Assembly: GCA_913062815.1 (NCBI GenBank) | Contig: CAJXWZ010000046.1 | Span: forward strand, 1-35,970 | DNA: 35,970 nt | Direction of reading: 5' to 3' | DNA from: an uncultured Colwellia sp. | GTDB taxonomy: Bacteria; Pseudomonadota; Gammaproteobacteria; Enterobacterales; Alteromonadaceae | Shown here: one piece after another, positions 33,840 through 35,970 of the stretch | Numbering within the stretch: the stretch's first letter is position 1 | Layout: every line of letters begins with the position of its first letter | Notes under the pieces: model-generated | Database searches by the model: none | What the model was told of the DNA's origin: nothing | What the model saw: the letters and a program-made list of their open reading frames with translations, nothing else | Made by a program: the position numbers and the translations under genes

Positions 33840-34562
33840 ATGACCCAAGAAACTAAAAAAATTTTAGTAGTAGATGATGATATGCGATTACGTTCTTTAT
33901 TAGAGCGTTATCTAGTTGAGCAAGGGTTTGTTGTACGTAGTGCAGCTAATTCCGAGCAAATGGATAGACTGCTAGAACGTGAGAATTTTCACTTGCTAGT
34001 ACTAGACTTAATGTTGCCCGGTGAAGATGGCTTGTCTATATGTCGCCGTTTGCGCCAACAAAACAATAATATACCCATTGTGATGTTAACAGCGAAAGGG
34101 GATGAGGTTGATCGCATTATAGGTTTGGAAATAGGCGCAGACGATTATATGCCCAAGCCTTTTAACCCCAGAGAATTATTGGCGAGAATTAAAGCGGTAT
34201 TAAGACGCCGTGTACAAGAAGCACCAGGCGCGCCATCAATGGAAGAAAATAATATTGTTTTTGGCGAATACGAGCTTAATTTAGCGACCCGTGAAATGGT
34301 GAAAGGTGATATTAGTATGCCGTTAACCAGTGGTGAATTTGCTGTTTTAAAGGCCTTGGTAACTCATCCAAGAGAGCCATTGTCTCGTGATAAATTGATG
34401 AATTTAGCGCGCGGGCGAGACTATTCTGCGCTTGAACGAAGCATTGATGTACAGGTTTCTCGGTTGCGTCGAATGTTAGAAAAAGATCCCGCCAAGCCTA
34501 GATATTTGCAAACCGTATGGGGCTTAGGATATGTGTTTGTGCCTGACGGTGCAGCCGTTTAG
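33840..34562 (+). CDS. ompR: Response regulator OmpR
   Basis: This 240-residue protein is of normal OmpR length. The receiver has D12-D13, phosphoacceptor D56 (HLLVLDLMLPGEDG), T84 and K106. The C-terminal winged helix includes LTSGEFAVLKALVTHPREPLSR, DKLMNLARGRDYSALERSIDVQ and RYLQTVWGLGYVF, which are close to E. coli OmpR. It regulates porins and osmolarity responses in relatives. EnvZ follows 23 bp later. It is the only complete OmpR-family regulator here, but its expected sites do not resemble the tandem boxes at 12, 20.6 and 21.6 kb. Confidence 0.95.
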   Translation: MTQETKKILVVDDDMRLRSLLERYLVEQGFVVRSAANSEQMDRLLERENFHLLVLDLMLPGEDGLSICRRLRQQNNNIPIVMLTAKGDEVDRIIGLEIGADDYMPKPFNPRELLARIKAVLRRRVQEAPGAPSMEENNIVFGEYELNLATREMVKGDISMPLTSGEFAVLKALVTHPREPLSRDKLMNLARGRDYSALERSIDVQVSRLRRMLEKDPAKPRYLQTVWGLGYVFVPDGAAV

Positions 34563-34585
34563 TTACATCAATAGAAGTACCTTAC

Positions 34586-35881
34586 ATGAAAGTATTACCC
34601 CGAAGTGCCTTTGGCCAAACTGTGCTGTTGATTGGTTTTTTGCTGTTTGTTAATCAAGTTGTCTCTTATATTTCATTCGCTTTGTATGTAATAGAGCCAA
34701 ACCAACAGCAAATCAATCAGCTATTAGCTAAACAGGTTCGGGTTGTTTTTATTGATATCAAAGATGCTCGCTTAAGCCCTAAAATGGCTGAGGCTTTTCA
34801 TCGAGAAACCGGTATTGGTGTTTACCGTGAAAAAGACGCATTAAAGCTGGGCTTAGGCTCGGCTGGCTATTACCCTTACCGAAGTGAACAGATGTCGGAA
34901 CTATTAGGTGGGCCTGCAGAAGTGCGAATTTCACAGGGGGACGAATACCTTTTTTGGATTAGGCCACCGCAAGCCCCTAGTCTATGGGTGAAAATTCCCT
35001 TACTCGGATTAGAAGAAGCTAATTTTTCCCCTTTGATTTTTTTCCTTGGCATTATTGGTATATTGAGCGTTGCCGGCGGTTGGTTGTTTGTTCGACAACT
35101 AAATAGACCATTAAAATCATTGCAACGGGCTGCGCATGATGTGGGGCGAGGCGACTTTCCTGAACCATTGGCTGAACGTGGTACTACTGAGATTATGGCT
35201 GTAACTCAAGCATTTAATCACATGTCTAAGGGGATAAAGCAATTAGAAGAAGATCGAAACTTACTGATGGCCGGTATTTCACATGACCTGCGGACACCGT
35301 TAACACGTATTCGTTTAGCGAGTGAAATGATGTCAGAGATTGATGACTTTCTAAAAGAGGGCATTGAGAAAGATATTGATGACATGAATAATATTATCGA
35401 TCAGTTCATTGACTACATTCGCCATGACTCTAAGGATAAAGCTGAACTAGGAGATTTAAATCTTCTAGTAGAAGAAGTGCTCAACGTTGAAACCCCCAGC
35501 GATAGAAATATTCTCTTTGCTCCCAATGATTGTCCTAAAATTCCATTGCGACATGTTGCGGTAAAACGTGCCTTAGCAAATTTAATCCAAAACGCCATTC
35601 GTTATACACAAGGTGATATCGATGTGGTGACTGGCCAAGATGCGGATAAAAAAAGTGCATATATTATTGTTAGCGATCAAGGTGATGGTATTGATGAAAC
35701 CGACATTGAACGCTTATTCCAACCTTTTACACAAGGTGATAAAGCACGTGGTACAGTGGGGAGTGGTTTAGGGTTGGCAATTATCAAACGTATAGTTGAT
35801 ACCCATGGCGGCCGTGTTGAATTGTCTAATAAGGCAGAAGGCGGACTACAAGCGAAAGTGTGTTTGCCATTAACGTTTTAA
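34586..35881 (+). CDS. envZ: Osmosensor histidine kinase EnvZ
   Basis: The protein has 431 residues: TM1 (~12-36), a periplasmic segment (~37-145), TM2 (~149-170), HAMP (~171-222), HisKA with H233 in GISHDLRTPLTRIRLASEMM, and a HATPase with NLIQNAIRYT, SDQGDGI and GSGLGLAIIKR. The sequence is EnvZ-like throughout, and it is cotranscribed with ompR. It should phosphorylate and dephosphorylate OmpR. It ends 12 bp before a possible mobile-element edge. Confidence 0.95.
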   Translation: MKVLPRSAFGQTVLLIGFLLFVNQVVSYISFALYVIEPNQQQINQLLAKQVRVVFIDIKDARLSPKMAEAFHRETGIGVYREKDALKLGLGSAGYYPYRSEQMSELLGGPAEVRISQGDEYLFWIRPPQAPSLWVKIPLLGLEEANFSPLIFFLGIIGILSVAGGWLFVRQLNRPLKSLQRAAHDVGRGDFPEPLAERGTTEIMAVTQAFNHMSKGIKQLEEDRNLLMAGISHDLRTPLTRIRLASEMMSEIDDFLKEGIEKDIDDMNNIIDQFIDYIRHDSKDKAELGDLNLLVEEVLNVETPSDRNILFAPNDCPKIPLRHVAVKRALANLIQNAIRYTQGDIDVVTGQDADKKSAYIIVSDQGDGIDETDIERLFQPFTQGDKARGTVGSGLGLAIIKRIVDTHGGRVELSNKAEGGLQAKVCLPLTF

Positions 35882-35893
35882 GTGGTTATTGAG

Positions 35894-35970
35894 TGTCCCG
35901 TCCTAAGATACGTTGACGGTTTTATTGGAAGGCCAGTAGCTTTTGCTTCTGGTCTTTTTTGTGCACTTGG
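35894..35970. mobile_element. Possible insertion-sequence end at the right window edge
   Basis: The segment begins TGTCCCGTCCTAAGATACG, a TG-initial end like those of IS3-type elements. It is exactly 77 bases long to the window end, the length a k=77 assembler leaves when a contig stops at a repeated sequence. No transposase is visible. Without other copies this cannot be confirmed. Confidence 0.3.
35931..35960 (+). terminator. Rho-independent terminator-like hairpin after envZ
   Basis: A 10-bp stem with one mismatch and one G-U pair (GGCCAGTAGC at 35931-35940 with GCTTCTGGTC at 35945-35954) has a TTTT loop and is followed by six T. It could end the ompR-envZ transcript or belong to the adjacent mobile element. 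Confidence 0.7.

Noticed and set aside
1..35970. CRISPR arrays, tRNA or rRNA genes, prophage genes
   Set aside because: No regular short repeats with spacers, no tRNA-like cloverleaf and no phage structural or integrase genes were recognised on either strand.

Overview
The window looks like a chromosomal stretch, and probably a whole assembled contig, of a low-GC marine gammaproteobacterium of the Colwellia/Thalassotalea type (Colwelliaceae, Alteromonadales). This is inferred from the AT-rich composition, the PEP-CTERM protein, the OmpR/EnvZ pair and the many lipoproteins and EF-hand proteins; no rRNA or tRNA gene is present to confirm it. The left end carries an exact 77-base repeat. The right end stops 77 bases after a possible insertion-sequence edge. 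Both fit a k=77 assembly.

Layout. 1-2.0 kb: a TPR protein broken by a frame-shifting repeat, a single-domain response regulator and a coding remnant. 2.1-3.6 kb: a PEP-CTERM surface protein, then a decay zone with relics of a LysR regulator and a histidine phosphatase. 3.7-5.8 kb: a short-chain dehydrogenase and a class-C beta-lactamase-like lipoprotein. 5.8-10 kb: a periplasmic binding protein and a large hybrid histidine kinase in one operon, resembling a LuxP/LuxQ-style sensor pair. 10.4-12 kb: a YHYH lipoprotein with an EF-hand partner. 12.2-15.3 kb: a diguanylate cyclase, then a LysR regulator divergent from pirin and DUF2798. 15.3-21.5 kb: CotH kinase-like lipoprotein, VTC polyphosphate polymerase-like protein, DUF4956 membrane protein and OprO/P-type phosphate porin in one coupled operon, with an EF-hand gene pair upstream. 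21.7-25.6 kb: a LysE exporter and MerR regulator divergent from an Old Yellow Enzyme, an alpha/beta hydrolase and a GST, suggesting an electrophile-response locus. 25.6-32.1 kb: a sterol desaturase-like protein and a DUF4856, imelysin and TonB-receptor iron-type operon under a Fur-like palindrome. 32.3-33.7 kb: an MscS channel coupled to an unknown periplasmic Cys-rich protein. 33.8-35.9 kb: OmpR/EnvZ.

Most notable system. Three separate transcripts (YHYH/EF-hand, CotH/VTC/DUF4956/porin, EF-hand pair) share a tandem 11-bp-period box. In each, the box lies exactly 11 nt upstream of a TAnnnT -10 element, the architecture of activation by an OmpR/PhoB-family response regulator. This ties about 8 genes into one candidate regulon for calcium- and phosphate-related envelope functions. 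The regulator is not evident in the window.
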